Notes: generated by a model not told the origin, from the letters alone. A DNA stretch of 23,500 nt from JBMNKL01 sp050261495 (GCA_050261495.1 JBLNDI010000133.1:1-23500); one strand, 5' to 3'; shown: positions 8,361-15,743, numbered from the stretch's first letter. Numbers and translations: made by a program.

Positions 8361-9728
8361 CTATTTCTGATATCCGCCGTCTTTCAGGATTTTATCAACA
8401 TCAGCATTGCAAGCGTCCAGCGCTGTTTTTGCGTCGGTTTCTCCAGCAAGTACTGAGGAAATAGCCTCGGAGACACGGGTGGAAATTTCCGTACCCACTT
8501 CAAGCCTCGGACGGAAGTCCGGGTTTGCAATCGCCAGCGACTCAAGCATTACGTCATACAATGACTTCGCCTGGTCATAACCTTCATACACAGGAAGGCT
8601 GTACACTGCCTCCAAAGCCTGGTTAGGCGCTGACCAACCGACTTTTTTCGCAACTTCAGGACTTGCAAGCCAAGCAACAAATTTAGCGGCAGCTTCATGG
8701 TTCTTGGAATTCTTAGGTATAGCCAGGGTCCAGGCATAGAAACCAGGCTGTTCTTTACCGGGGATACCGGGAACCTTCGCATAGCTTAATTTGCCTGCAA
8801 CTTTCGAGTAAGACGGATCTTCGCAGCGCGGAGACAGCGTCGCGGAGTCAATCATTATTGCAGCAAGACCTTGAGCCATGTCATTTTGTACTTCTACGTA
8901 TGAATAGTTTGCAACACCTTGAGGTCCATAGTTCTTCAAAAGATTTGCATAGTATTCCAATGCTTTTACTGCTTCAGGAGAATTGAGAACTGCTTTATAG
9001 TTGTCGTCATAGTACCTTCCGCCAAATCCCCACAGGAATGTAGGCCAGGTCCACTCATTCAAGCCTGCTCCGCGGGCGCCGCGCATCGAAATGGCTGCCA
9101 TGTTCGGATATGCGGCTTTAATTTTCTTGCAGACTTCTTCAAGTTCTTCAAATGTTTTTGGAACATCGAGATCCAATTCTGCAAAAATGTCAGCCCTGTA
9201 TGTCATAATAGAGCAGTCCTGGTTAATTGGAACAGCATACAATTTGCCTTCGTAGGAGCAGCCGTCAATAAAAGACTGCATAAAGTCTTCCTTCTTGAAT
9301 GTAGGTTCTTTGGCCAGCAGCTCGTCAAGCGACTGCAGGTATCCGGCCTTGGAATACTTGGCAACAAATGTGAAGTCCATCATAATGACGTCAATGTCTG
9401 TTGACGGGGCGGCAAGTTCCAACCCGGTCTTTGAACGCAAAGGTGTTTCTTCCAACTGGATGAAATTCAGTTTGATACCGGTTGCCTTTTCGAATTCAGG
9501 ATAGAGATTCAGCATTTTTGTGAATTCCTGACGGCTGTCAGCCATAAAGTTAATAGTTACGCCTTCTGTACCGGAACTTGAAGTTGCTGTATTGGTTGAG
9601 GTTTGCGTGTTAGTAGCTGTATTTGTAGAACTACCGGATGGGGTTTGGCTTCCGCCACCACAGGCCACCAACAGCAGGAACGAAACTATTAACACAAGAG
9701 AAGCAACTATTTTTACCGTCTTTTTCAT
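8361..9728 (-). CDS. Carbohydrate ABC transporter substrate-binding lipoprotein
   Basis: First gene of the leftward operon, 455 aa, a family 1 extracellular solute-binding protein. It has a lipoprotein signal peptide with lipobox LLLVAC and lipidated Cys23, then a Gly/Ser/Thr/Asn-rich linker to about residue 55. The periplasmic-type binding fold follows, with the usual pattern of hinge segments (for example GKLYAVPINQD and ATLSPRCEDP). It sits outside the membrane and hands its ligand to the MalF/MalG-type pair. An AAAGGAGG site precedes the ATG. The gene is separated from the permeases by a strong stem-loop, as is often seen where the binding protein is made in excess. Ligand identity is not readable from the sequence. 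Confidence 0.94.
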   Translation of the reverse strand: MKKTVKIVASLVLIVSFLLLVACGGGSQTPSGSSTNTATNTQTSTNTATSSSGTEGVTINFMADSRQEFTKMLNLYPEFEKATGIKLNFIQLEETPLRSKTGLELAAPSTDIDVIMMDFTFVAKYSKAGYLQSLDELLAKEPTFKKEDFMQSFIDGCSYEGKLYAVPINQDCSIMTYRADIFAELDLDVPKTFEELEEVCKKIKAAYPNMAAISMRGARGAGLNEWTWPTFLWGFGGRYYDDNYKAVLNSPEAVKALEYYANLLKNYGPQGVANYSYVEVQNDMAQGLAAIMIDSATLSPRCEDPSYSKVAGKLSYAKVPGIPGKEQPGFYAWTLAIPKNSKNHEAAAKFVAWLASPEVAKKVGWSAPNQALEAVYSLPVYEGYDQAKSLYDVMLESLAIANPDFRPRLEVGTEISTRVSEAISSVLAGETDAKTALDACNADVDKILKDGGYQK

Positions 9729-9754
9729 TTATTTTCCTCCTTTACAATATAATA

Positions 9755-9804
9755 TGAAACTATAATGTTTCAATTATGTAATGTAATGAAACACTATTGT
9801 TTCA
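9755..9804. promoter_or_regulatory. Paired operator: two TGAAAC-N6-GTTTCA palindromes
   Basis: Perfect 18-bp dyads occur at 9755-9772 and 9787-9804. Their centres are 32 bp apart, about three helical turns, so two dimers could sit on the same DNA face. They lie 27-76 bp upstream of the binding-protein start. Leftward promoter options overlap them: TTGAAA-N16-TATATT (its -10 close to the ribosome site), and a TTGCTT-N17-TAAAAG pair just upstream. The likely ligand is the DeoR-family protein of this locus, but that is inference. Confidence 0.8.
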
Positions 9805-9909
9805 CTTTTACAAATAATGATATAACAAAGCAATCGAATTATCAATAACTTTTTTAACCAGACTAATTTTATTTTAACCTTTATAATGCATAATTTTCAC
9901 GTATTGTTA

Positions 9910-9938
9910 TTGAAATCGCCGGCTTCTTATGATATATT
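9910..9938 (+). promoter_or_regulatory. Rightward sigma-A-like promoter with overlapping cre-like site
   Basis: TTGAAA (9910-9915) and TATATT (9933-9938) are separated by exactly 17 bp, about 100 bp before the rightward operon. Bases 9910-9924 also match the CcpA cre consensus WTGNAANCGNWNNCW with one mismatch, which predicts carbon catabolite repression of the rightward operon. Both calls rest on pattern only. Confidence 0.6.
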
Positions 9939-9941
9939 CAT

Positions 9942-9972
9942 ATAACAAAAATAACCCGTATATATTTGTTAT
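9942..9972. promoter_or_regulatory. Inverted repeat ATAACAAA-N15-TTTGTTAT near the rightward start
   Basis: Arms at 9942-9949 and 9965-9972 begin just after the -10 element. A third copy of ATAACAAA lies at 9822-9829. Placement at the predicted transcription start suits a repressor site. The region is A/T-rich, so chance repeats are more likely than usual. Confidence 0.45.
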
Positions 9973-9985
9973 GTATATATTTCAT

Positions 9986-10006
9986 ATATGTTTCGAATAT
10001 GTTTCG
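9986..10006 (+). repeat. Direct repeat ATATGTTTCG x2, 11-bp period, in leader
   Basis: Copies at 9986-9995 and 9997-10006 lie between the promoter and the ribosome site GAAGGAGG. Each contains GTTTC, like one half of the palindromes at 9755-9804, so they may be extra half-sites for the same regulator. Confidence 0.45.
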
Positions 10007-10041
10007 GAGAAATTATCCAATTGAGAAGGAGGTCATAAAAA

Positions 10042-11176
10042 ATGACGCCAAAAGAAAGAGTTCTCGCCGCTATCAACCACCAAAAGCCGGACCGGATTCC
10101 TACCGATTTGGGCACTACAAATTGCACTTCTATTGCAAAGGTTACTTATGACAAACTTAAAGATAAATTAAAAATAAGTACAAAAGGGGAAAAATTTCTG
10201 TTTACCCCGTTTCAAATCATGCAGTGCGACGAAGAGATATTAAAATACCTGCAAATAGACACGCGCGCCTTGCCTGGCGATTATGACGCCTATGAACAAA
10301 AAGAATGGATTGCCGAAAGAACTTACAAAGACCGGTTCGGCGTTGTTTATAAAATGCCCGAAAACGGTTTGTATTTTGATTTCTATGAGGCTCCTCTCGA
10401 AAAAATACGACAGCGTTGAAGAAATCGAAGCAAATTATACCTGGCCCGAACCTGTAATTCCGGCCGAGGTTAAGGGACTAAGGGAAAAAGCCAAAAAGCT
10501 TTTTGAAGAAAATGAGTACGCCCTTGTCGGTGACATTGTCAACTCCGGAATTTGGGAGCGTTCGCAGAACGTAAGAGGATTCCAGCAGCTTTTAATAGAT
10601 ATAATGATAAATAAAGATATCGCGCATTACGTATTAAGAAAAATGACAGACCATCAAAAAGCCAGGATGCAGCAATACCTGGCCGCGGTGGGAGAATACC
10701 TCGACGTTGTGTTTGTAGGGGACGACCTCGCCATGTCGCAGGGTACGGTAATGTCGCTGGAAGTTTTCAGAGAAATGGTTAAGCCGTACCTGAAGGAATA
10801 CTATGCTTTTATTAAGGAAAGGGCGCCCCGCGCCAAGCTTATGTACCATTCATGCGGATCCATCATACCTTTCATTGATGACTTGATAGAAATTGGCGTC
10901 GATATTCTTAACCCAATACAGGTAAATGCGGCAGGTATGGATACAAAAGCATTAAAAGAGCGTTTTGGCAGCCGGATCGTATTCTGGGGCGCCATAGATG
11001 CCCATGAGGTTATGCCGAAAGGCACGACGGAAGATGTTAAACGCGAAGTTAAACGCCGCATTAATGACCTGGGGCCGGAAGGCTATGTGCTTTGCGAAAA
11101 CCACAATATACAGGCCGATGTTCCTGTTGAAAATGTCATTACCATGTTTCTTCATGCAAAGGAATGTTCATTATAG
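10042..11176 (+). pseudogene. URO-D-superfamily protein gene with a 1-bp frameshift
   Basis: First gene of the rightward operon. The first frame (10042-10419) encodes the N-terminal part, starting KERVLAAINHQKPDRIPTD after a strong GAAGGAGG site. It then stops early at 10417-10419. The rest continues in the +1 frame from the A6 run at 10400-10405 to the stop at 11176. Removing one A joins the frames as LEKYDSVEEIE and gives a 377-aa protein, exactly the length of the paralogue at 3822-4955. Features include GDDLAMSQGT, His-Ser-Cys-Gly near residue 269, NPIQ, and a C-terminal LCENHNIQADVP segment. Unlike the two close paralogues, this one keeps a Cys near the third zinc-ligand position. It could be a true loss, a sequencing error in a homopolymer, or a gene rescued by transcriptional slippage. 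The downstream genes are intact and close (22 nt). Confidence 0.85.
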
Positions 11177-11198
11177 GAAATTGAAAGGAAATTAATCT

Positions 11199-12245
11199 AT
11201 GAAGGCAGCTGTTTTATACGCAAATGAAGACATACGCTATGAAAACTACGAAGATCCCGTGGTTAAGCCGGGAACGGTAAAGGTAAAAGTGAGGGCGTCG
11301 GGAATATGCGGCTCGGATATACCGCGTGTTTTTAACAATGGCGCCCATTTTTACCCGATTGTCCTCGGACATGAATTTTCGGGCTATGTTGTTGAAACAG
11401 GCGAGGGGGTGACTGCTTTAAGCACAGGCGACCGCGTTGCCGGCGTACCTTTAATTCCCTGCCTGGTTTGCCGCGATTGCCAGCAGGGCAATTATTCGCT
11501 TTGCAAGCACTACAGTTTCATAGGCTCCAGACAGCAGGGCAGCTTTGCCGAATACATTGTCCTGCCTGAGCGCAACGCAGTGAAGTACGATAAGTCCATA
11601 CCATACGAGCAGGCGACCATGTTTGAACCATCTACGATCGCCCTGCATGGAATCAGGTGCAACGAGTATGCCGGGGGGCACGATGTCGCAATCCTTGGCG
11701 GTGGCACTATCGGCCTTTTTACCATGCAATGGGCTAAAATCTTCGGAAGCAGGCACGTCGCAGTATTTGACATCGATGACAGCAGGCTGGAGCTTGCAAA
11801 ACGTCTCGGCGCCGACGCGGTTTACAACACAAAGGATAGCGGATTTATTGAAAAATCAATTTCGCAAGCCAACGGCAACGGTTTCAGATATGTGTTTGAA
11901 ACCGCGGGCAACACTGCTACAATGAGGATCGCGTTTGAATTGGCGGCTAACAAGGCTAATGTCTGCTTTATAGGAACGCCGCACAACGACCTCGTCTTTA
12001 CGCCCAGGCAGTGGGAAAACATGAACCGCAAGGAGTTCAAACTGACAGGATCGTGGATGAGCTACAGTCCCCCTTTTCCTGGCGAGGAATGGAGTCTCAC
12101 GGCGCATTATTTCGCAACCGGCGAACTAAAGTTTGACCCGTCGTTTATCTTTAAAAAATTCCCGCTTGCGGAAGCGGATAAAGCTTTTAAATTATTTAAA
12201 ACGCCGGGGGCCGTTCACGGAAAAGTACTGTTAACAAATGATTAG
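11199..12245 (+). CDS. gatD: Zinc-dependent polyol-phosphate dehydrogenase, GatD-like
   Basis: Medium-chain zinc dehydrogenase of 348 aa, close in pattern to E. coli galactitol-1-phosphate 5-dehydrogenase. Shared segments include GICGSDIPRVFNNGAH, LGHEFSGY, FIGSRQQGSFAEYI and GSWMSYSPPFPGEEW. Catalytic zinc ligands are Cys37, His58/Glu59 and Glu143. Four structural-zinc cysteines are at 88, 91, 94 and 102. The Rossmann motif GGGTIGL lies near 167-173 and should bind NAD. By homology it oxidises galactitol 1-phosphate to D-tagatose 6-phosphate, or a related polyol phosphate to a ketose phosphate. Since no PTS is present, the FGGY kinase may supply the phosphorylated substrate. An AAAGGAAATT site precedes the ATG. 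Confidence 0.9.
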   Translation: MKAAVLYANEDIRYENYEDPVVKPGTVKVKVRASGICGSDIPRVFNNGAHFYPIVLGHEFSGYVVETGEGVTALSTGDRVAGVPLIPCLVCRDCQQGNYSLCKHYSFIGSRQQGSFAEYIVLPERNAVKYDKSIPYEQATMFEPSTIALHGIRCNEYAGGHDVAILGGGTIGLFTMQWAKIFGSRHVAVFDIDDSRLELAKRLGADAVYNTKDSGFIEKSISQANGNGFRYVFETAGNTATMRIAFELAANKANVCFIGTPHNDLVFTPRQWENMNRKEFKLTGSWMSYSPPFPGEEWSLTAHYFATGELKFDPSFIFKKFPLAEADKAFKLFKTPGAVHGKVLLTND

Positions 12246-12274
12246 CGCAAAATAAGCATTTACGGAGGTTCCAC

Positions 12275-13591
12275 ATGTATTATACGCATCCCTTGAAAGA
12301 AATTGTTGCAAAACAGAAAAAGAGAATTCCCGCAGGAATTTATTCCGCATGCACTGCGAATAAATTTGTTATTGAAGCTGCCATGGAAAGGGCATTGCAG
12401 TTTGACGAATTCGTGCTTGTTGAAGCGACGGCGAACCAGGTGAACCAATTCGGCGGCTACACGGGAATGCAGCCGGCGGATTTTAAAAACTTTGTTTTCG
12501 GAATTGCAGAAAAGGTCCGCTTCCCGAAAGAAAAAATCATTCTCGGCGGAGATCACCTGGGTCCTCTTACCTGGAAAAATGAATCTTCACAAGCAGCTTT
12601 AAAAAAAGCGATCGACCTCATCAAGTCTTACGTGCACGCGGGCTTTACAAAAATACACATTGATACAAGCATGCACCTGGCGGATGACGACGGTTCAAAA
12701 CAGCTTGATAACGCAACAATCGCTTCAAGGGGTGCGATACTTTGTAAAGCTGCGGAGGATGCGTACCAGGATATGAAAAAGAAGGATCCGTCGGTTGTTC
12801 CCCCTGTCTACGTGATTGGCAGCGAGGTCCCTGTTCCCGGCGGAATACAGGATGAAGGCGGGGAAAGCATCCAGGTGACAAAAGCCAGGGACTTTGAGGA
12901 TACGGTGAATACGTTTCGCAAGGAGTTTTTAAAGCAGGGGCTTGAAAATGCCTGGGAAAACGTCATAGCGGTGGTAGTGCAGCCGGGAGTGGAGTTCGGA
13001 GACGAAACGATTCATAAATATGACAGGAACGCCGCTAAGGAATTATGCTCATCTTTAAGCCGACACCCTGGAATCGTCTTCGAGGGTCATTCGACAGACT
13101 ATCAGACAAGAGAAGCCCTTAAAGAAATGGTTGAGGACGGAATAGCAATCTTAAAAGTAGGTCCTGCCCTGACATTTGCGCTAAGGGAGGGGCTGTTTGC
13201 GCTGAATTATATTGAAAACGAGCTTTATAAATACGACTCTTCCGTGAAACTATCCAATTTCATTCAAACTCTTGACGATGTGATGGTAAGGGACCCCTCT
13301 CACTGGAAAAAGTATTATCACGGCAGTGAAAACAGCTTGAGGATTGCCAGGAAATACAGCTATTCCGACAGGTGCCGCTATTACTTGCCTTTGCGGGAAG
13401 TCCGGGATTCCATTGATTGCCTGTTAAGGAATTTGAGCAGCAAGCCTGTTCCCATGACCCTGATAAGCCAATTTATGCCGGTCCAGTATAACAGGATAAG
13501 AAACGGTGAGCTTGCAAACAATCCGGAAAGCCTGCTTAAAAATGTAGTCGTACAGTGCATCGACGATTACAGATACGCAGCCACTCCATAA
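12275..13591 (+). CDS. gatZ: GatZ/KbaZ-family tagatose-phosphate protein
   Basis: Full-length member (438 aa) of the GatZ/KbaZ family. Family segments are clear: PAGIYSACTANKFVIEAA near residue 19, ILGGDHLGPLTW near 90, IHIDTSMHL near 127, IGSEVPVPGG near 176 and FEGHSTDYQT near 273. In enteric bacteria these proteins are the non-catalytic partner of the class II tagatose-bisphosphate aldolase GatY/KbaY. To my knowledge, homologues acting without GatY have been reported as tagatose-6-phosphate 4-epimerases. No gatY-like gene lies in the window, so an epimerase giving fructose 6-phosphate fits the locus (inference). ACGGAGG lies 8 nt before the ATG. It is the last gene of the rightward operon, followed by a hairpin. 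Confidence 0.92.
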   Translation: MYYTHPLKEIVAKQKKRIPAGIYSACTANKFVIEAAMERALQFDEFVLVEATANQVNQFGGYTGMQPADFKNFVFGIAEKVRFPKEKIILGGDHLGPLTWKNESSQAALKKAIDLIKSYVHAGFTKIHIDTSMHLADDDGSKQLDNATIASRGAILCKAAEDAYQDMKKKDPSVVPPVYVIGSEVPVPGGIQDEGGESIQVTKARDFEDTVNTFRKEFLKQGLENAWENVIAVVVQPGVEFGDETIHKYDRNAAKELCSSLSRHPGIVFEGHSTDYQTREALKEMVEDGIAILKVGPALTFALREGLFALNYIENELYKYDSSVKLSNFIQTLDDVMVRDPSHWKKYYHGSENSLRIARKYSYSDRCRYYLPLREVRDSIDCLLRNLSSKPVPMTLISQFMPVQYNRIRNGELANNPESLLKNVVVQCIDDYRYAATP

Positions 13592-13609
13592 CAATGGAAG
13601 ACTAAATTT

Positions 13610-13654
13610 CGGGAAGCTTCCGCCACCACGTTTAATCACGGCGGCTGCTTTCCG
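13610..13654 (+). terminator. Probable terminator of the rightward operon
   Basis: A long interrupted stem: CGGGAAGC (13610-13617) with GCTTTCCG (13647-13654, one G-T pair), and CCGCC (13620-13624) with GGCGG (13640-13644). It begins 19 bp after the stop codon. The T-rich stretch comes only about 40 bp later (13690-13720), so termination may be imperfect. Confidence 0.5.
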
Positions 13655-13696
13655 TACTTGCATAGGAATGCTTGTTACTTGCAATGGAATGTTTGT
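13655..13696 (+). repeat. Two tandem 21-bp imperfect repeats
   Basis: Unit 1 (13655-13675) and unit 2 (13676-13696) match at 18 of 21 positions, both of the form TACTTGCA..GGAATG.TTGT. They directly follow the hairpin after the GatZ-family gene. The remaining sequence up to 13931 shows no supported gene. Confidence 0.6.
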
Positions 13697-13931
13697 TTTT
13701 TACCCCTTTTGTTTTTATCCCTTAAAATATTTCGCCAATCCTGGTTTTAACAGCTCCGATTGTTCCCGGTACCGGCCCGTATGAATCGCAATGCATATTA
13801 TTACAAATGCTGTTTTGATTTTCCGCCTTGTTGCTGTTTCTTATCTTTCCAATCATTTTCATCATCCGTTTTACATTATAACCATTATGCTGCTGCGAAA
13901 TACGCAAACAGAGCCTTCGGACAGGCAGGCC

Positions 13932-13975
13932 TTGACAAGCCCTATTAATATAAGTATATTAGTAATTACTTATAT
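13932..13975 (+). promoter_or_regulatory. Promoter and operator of the arsR-ccdA-tlpA operon
   Basis: A perfect TTGACA (13932-13937) is followed after 17 bp by TATATT (13955-13960). An inverted repeat ATATAAGTA (13948-13956) / TACTTATAT (13967-13975) covers the -10 and the start region. A/T-rich dyads placed this way are typical ArsR-family operators, so the repressor encoded next probably controls its own operon. Confidence 0.75.
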
Positions 13976-14068
13976 ACTGATGGCAGTCTTTATGAACGCT
14001 GCGCATACTTCCTGATGGAACCACGGCGCAGGAAATAAGTCGAATAAAACATTGAAAGGAGTTTCCAA

Positions 14069-14362
14069 GTGGAACGCAGGGCGAAGCAAATTGCTGAATT
14101 GCTCAAGGTCCTTGCCAATGAATACCGGCTGCTCATATTGTGCGAGCTTGGCAAAGGGCCAAAAACCGTGGGCAGCCTTGGAGAAAAGATGCCCAATATC
14201 ACGCAATCGGCACTGTCCCAGCATCTGGCGCTGTTAAAAGCCCACGGGATCCTGGATTTCTCGAAGTCGGGGCAGAGCGTCACCTATTCCATTGCCGATC
14301 ACAGGGTGGAGCAGGTTTTGTCCGTGCTGAGAAAATACTACTGCGATAACGGAGAGATCTGA
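14069..14362 (+). CDS. ArsR-family winged-helix transcriptional regulator
   Basis: Small repressor of 97 aa starting at GTG, with AAAGGAG 7 nt upstream. The wHTH fold is clear: VLANEYRLLILCELGKGPKTVG, then the recognition helix region NITQSALSQHLALLKAHGIL and the wing SGQSVTYSI. It has only two cysteines, Cys25 (in LILCEL) and Cys92 near the C-terminus, and no CxCxxC-type metal site. A thiol/redox or non-metal signal is therefore more likely than arsenic sensing (inference). Its stop is 1 nt before the ccdA start, so the two are translationally coupled. The promoter dyad at 13948-13975 predicts autorepression. Confidence 0.92.
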   Translation: MERRAKQIAELLKVLANEYRLLILCELGKGPKTVGSLGEKMPNITQSALSQHLALLKAHGILDFSKSGQSVTYSIADHRVEQVLSVLRKYYCDNGEI

Positions 14363-14363
14363 T

Positions 14364-15029
14364 ATGCAATATCTTCTCTTGTTTTTGGAAGGGATTATCA
14401 CGTTCATATCCCCTTGCATATTGCCCCTGCTGCCCGTATATGTTTCTTACTTTGCGGCTGGTGAAACAGGCAAAAGAAAAGCCTTTACGAATTCGATCGG
14501 TTTCATCCTGGGGTTTACCGCAATTTTTGTCACCATGGGCGCCTTCGCGGGAACCATCGGAAGACTGGTGCGCAGCCATATAACCGTTTTTAATATCGTG
14601 ACGGGCTTGATTGTCATCGTATTCGGGCTGAATTTTCTGGGTATATTCAAGATAGGCTTTTTAAATCGCGCAGGCAATAAAAACATGGATATTGAAAAAC
14701 CGGGTTTTTTCTCCTCCATGCTTTTTGGAATCGCGTTTTCAATAGGCTGGACGCCGTGCGTGGGCGCGTTCCTGGGGTCCGCCTTGTTGATGGCGTCGCT
14801 TGGAGGTTCGCTGTTGCAAGGGATAATAATGCTGCTTGTCTTTTCGCTGGGGCTGGGCATACCGTTCGCAGCATGCGCGCTGCTTATAGACCGCTTGAAA
14901 GGTGCATTTGATTTTATAAAGAAAAACTACAGGGTGATCAACATCGTATCAGGCGGGCTGCTTATTGTTACCGGCATACTGATGGCGACCGGGTACATGG
15001 GTTATCTTCTTTCATTTTTGACCTTTTAG
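14364..15029 (+). CDS. ccdA: CcdA-type thiol-disulfide membrane transporter
   Basis: Membrane protein of 221 aa with six predicted membrane segments. It carries the two conserved cysteines of the family: Cys18 in ISPCILPLLPVY and Cys132 in GWTPCVGAF. CcdA carries reducing power from cytoplasmic thioredoxin across the membrane to extracytoplasmic thiol proteins. Its partner here is the TlpA/ResA-like protein encoded 12 nt downstream. A GGAG site inside the end of the ArsR gene serves its ATG. No cytochrome c maturation genes are visible, so the target may be other exported thiol proteins. Confidence 0.95.
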   Translation: MQYLLLFLEGIITFISPCILPLLPVYVSYFAAGETGKRKAFTNSIGFILGFTAIFVTMGAFAGTIGRLVRSHITVFNIVTGLIVIVFGLNFLGIFKIGFLNRAGNKNMDIEKPGFFSSMLFGIAFSIGWTPCVGAFLGSALLMASLGGSLLQGIIMLLVFSLGLGIPFAACALLIDRLKGAFDFIKKNYRVINIVSGGLLIVTGILMATGYMGYLLSFLTF

Positions 15030-15041
15030 GGAGGAGACATA

Positions 15042-15638
15042 ATGAACAAAAAAGTAAAAACCATTATATTGATTGCGGCATTTGCCCTGCTTATTGCAAT
15101 GGCTGTTTTCGCGTACGATACGCTCAGCCAAAAGGTATCGCCGCAAAACAATATTGACGTTACGCAAAATGAGGATGAAACTTCTCAGACCGTGCAAACC
15201 GGGCAGGATGATGAAGCCAAAAAAATAAAAGCGCCGGATTTCACGGTTTTGGACATGGACGGAAACTCTGTCAGGCTGTCTGACTTTTTCGGCAAGCCGA
15301 TTGTGTTAAACTTCTGGGCAAGCTGGTGCCCTCCATGCAAGGAAGAGATGCCCGAGTTCAACAAGGTATACAACGAAATCGGGGAAGACGTAACCTTCAT
15401 GATGGTAGATCTTGTGGACGGCCAGCGCGAAACGATAGAAACGGGCAGGCAGTATATAACGGAGCAGGGGTATGATTTTCCTGTCTACTTTGACGCGGAA
15501 CAGGAAGCTGCTTTTGCATACGACATCTGGTCCATTCCCGCCACGTTATTTATCGATAAGGACGGTTATATCATAACAGGAGCGCGAGGGGCCATCGATG
15601 CGGAAACCTTGAAAAAAGCGATCGAGTACATTAAATGA
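15042..15638 (+). CDS. Membrane-anchored TlpA/ResA-like thioredoxin-family protein
   Basis: A 198-aa protein with one N-terminal membrane anchor (about residues 7-24) and no lipobox, then a charged linker rich in Gln, Glu and Asp to about residue 60. The thioredoxin-fold domain has the redox motif Trp95-Cys96-Pro97-Pro98-Cys99 in FWASWCPPCKEE. The cis-proline segment SIPATLFID comes later. It works outside the membrane as a thiol-disulfide reductase and should be kept reduced by the CcdA protein. A GGGAGGAG site precedes the ATG. Last gene of the ArsR-controlled operon. Confidence 0.94.
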   Translation: MNKKVKTIILIAAFALLIAMAVFAYDTLSQKVSPQNNIDVTQNEDETSQTVQTGQDDEAKKIKAPDFTVLDMDGNSVRLSDFFGKPIVLNFWASWCPPCKEEMPEFNKVYNEIGEDVTFMMVDLVDGQRETIETGRQYITEQGYDFPVYFDAEQEAAFAYDIWSIPATLFIDKDGYIITGARGAIDAETLKKAIEYIK

Positions 15639-15714
15639 ATGCGATATGTTTTCCTCCGCAATTGCGCAGGCGGTTCGCTTCAAAGGCCATTCCGGTCCCG
15701 CTTCCGAAAAGGAA

Positions 15715-15743
15715 TTGCATAAGGTCGAATTAATCATTATAAT
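15715..15743 (+). promoter_or_regulatory. Candidate promoter of the MATE gene
   Basis: TTGCAT (15715-15720) and a perfect TATAAT (15738-15743) are separated by 17 bp. They lie 68 bp before the GTG start of the transporter. The -35 is weak, matching consensus at the first three bases only. Confidence 0.45.

Noticed and set aside
137..13654. Genomic island inserted at the 3' end of tRNA-Ser(CGA)
   Set aside because: The position suits an island, but no integrase is seen and I found no second copy of the tRNA 3' end that would mark the far junction. The two serine tRNAs in the window differ in the T arm region.
13722..13907. Small leftward frame of 61 codons in the gap before the ArsR gene
   Set aside because: It starts at TTG with no ribosome site and has no recognisable family. 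It may be chance in an A/T-rich region.
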